Part shown: piece by piece, positions 11,620 to 12,289 of the stretch
How the letters are laid out: each line of letters starts with the position of its first letter
Numbering within the stretch: the first letter of the stretch is position 1
Origin: JBBTSQ01 sp038078755
GTDB lineage: Bacteria; Patescibacteriota; Minisyncoccia; Phycocordibacterales; JBAYGS01
Length of the DNA: 12,289 bases
Assembly: GCA_038078755.1 (NCBI GenBank)
Contig: JBBTSQ010000007.1
Coordinates: forward strand, 1 to 12,289
Direction: 5' to 3'
The notes under the pieces: model-generated
Seen by the model: the letters and a program-made list of their open reading frames with translations, nothing else
Databases searched by the model: none
What the model was told of the DNA's origin: nothing
Position numbers and translations under genes: made by a program

Positions 11620-12289
11620 CTAGGCGGTGGCACCTCCAGCGCGGACGAGGCGAACCGTCGCCTTCTTCTTCACCGGCTCGGGACGGGGATCGCTGGTCTC
11701 CACCCATTCATCGCCCTTGCGGACCGTGAAGTAAGTGTAGCCGTTGCCCTCGCCTTTGTCGGTCTGAGCGAACTTGTCGTCGCCCGAACCGCGGACAGAC
11801 TCCATCTGGAGCTCGTAGGGAGTGCCCCGGCCGAGCTCCACCGAATCCTTTCCATCGAAACGCATCACCCGATGGATGATGCCGAACGGCTTCTTCCGCG
11901 GATCATCGCAGGCGAGCCAGACACCCTGATCGAGCACCTGCCAGCTCTGCTCGGCGCGGCACGTAAGCACCTGATAGACCGGCGCCAGACGGTCACCGAC
12001 CATCAACCGAGGATACTGCACCTCGAGGGCTTGAGCTGTCCCACGCACCACCTCTTCGAGACGGCGATCGGCAGCCATCATCTGGCCATTGAAGCGATTC
12101 TGTGCCATCACACGGAAGATCGGGCGGTTGGCGATCTCCTGCTCCGCCTTGGCGAAGTAGGACTCATAGCCCCAGCTGAACGCCACATTGCCGAAGCGAA
12201 TGATGAAGCGGACCTCGTCACCGACTTTCGGCGGGGCACCGAAGTGACCGCAGAACTCGGGAGCGAGGGCGCCCGCGACGATGCGGTTG
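11620..12289 (-). CDS. Hypothetical protein, N-terminus beyond the window, GC-rich gene
   Basis: The frame is open from the right edge (in frame from 12288) to TAG at 11620-11622, at least 222 residues. A GTG at 12184-12186 is a possible internal start, but coding continues upstream in the same frame (GALAPEFCGHFGAPPKVGDE), so I treat the gene as N-terminally cut by the window. The sequence is soluble and mixed alpha/beta: a helical stretch about AKAEQEIANRPIFRVMAQNR, then beta-rich segments (YELQMESV, YTYFTVRKGDEWVET), and a basic Pro/Lys/Arg tail ending VRLVRAGGATA. I recognise no family. Base composition is visibly GC-richer (roughly 60 percent by eye) than the murC-murD region. A strong terminator follows, so it is expressed as its own unit or the last gene of one. 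Confidence 0.7.
   Translation of the reverse strand, partial: NRIVAGALAPEFCGHFGAPPKVGDEVRFIIRFGNVAFSWGYESYFAKAEQEIANRPIFRVMAQNRFNGQMMAADRRLEEVVRGTAQALEVQYPRLMVGDRLAPVYQVLTCRAEQSWQVLDQGVWLACDDPRKKPFGIIHRVMRFDGKDSVELGRGTPYELQMESVRGSGDDKFAQTDKGEGNGYTYFTVRKGDEWVETSDPRPEPVKKKATVRLVRAGGATA

Noticed and set aside
1..12289. Alternative genetic code with TGA recoded, as in some candidate-phyla bacteria
   Set aside because: TGA ends at least two genes at sensible places and no gene needs TGA readthrough.

Overview
The window looks like ordinary chromosome from a candidate-phyla-radiation (Patescibacteria, Parcubacteria-like) bacterium. This placement is inferred from the gene set and protein styles: a compact layout, a lamin-tail/PKD surface protein, a soluble TraG/VirD4-like ATPase with a long proline-rich tail, a DUF4015 putative glycoside hydrolase, a short RsmI lacking the usual C-terminal domain, a short MurC, and weak Shine-Dalgarno signals. 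TGA is used as a stop (for example at 5216 and 9096) and no frame needs TGA readthrough, so the code is the standard bacterial one. No tRNA, rRNA, CRISPR array, integrase or transposase gene was seen.

Layout. Positions 1-360 hold the N-terminal part of a glycosyltransferase on the minus strand, which runs off the left edge. A roughly 110-bp nested palindrome (371-479) separates it from a two-gene minus-strand unit: the TraG/VirD4-like ATPase (1992-3893), then a secreted LTD-PKD protein anchored by one C-terminal membrane segment (509-1987). A 190-bp gap (3894-4082) is filled with short degenerate tandem repeats. Next, also on the minus strand, are a small two-helix membrane protein (5216-5455) translationally coupled by an ATGA overlap to the membrane-anchored DUF4015 glycosidase (4083-5219); an unknown 120-residue gene with its own promoter, ribosome binding site and terminator (5527-5889); and murC-rsmI (7999-5935), which are 1 nt apart. 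Divergent from murC, on the plus strand, is a PgeF/YfiH-family gene (8098-8979) that faces murD (9096-10559) across two back-to-back hairpins. The right end holds two unrecognised minus-strand genes (10636-11337; 11620-right edge). Each has a strong terminator. The first also has a clear promoter and a structured leader, and the second is noticeably GC-richer than the rest.

How the genes fit together. MurC and MurD add the first two amino acids of the peptidoglycan stem. PgeF proteins correct L-Ser misincorporation caused by MurC, so 6701-10559 reads as a peptidoglycan-precursor cluster with a built-in editing function. The glycosyltransferase, LTD-PKD protein and DUF4015 enzyme add a cell-envelope theme. 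The most notable features beyond the gene list are: promoters whose extended -10 sits almost on the start codon (likely leaderless mRNAs) at several genes; extra segments inside MurD, one being a 7-bp tandem repeat and two coinciding with small palindromes; a histidine-rich insertion in RsmI; and the structured DNA between the two unknown genes at the right end. I found no clear evidence of a wholly new multi-gene system; the two unknown right-end genes are the best place to look.
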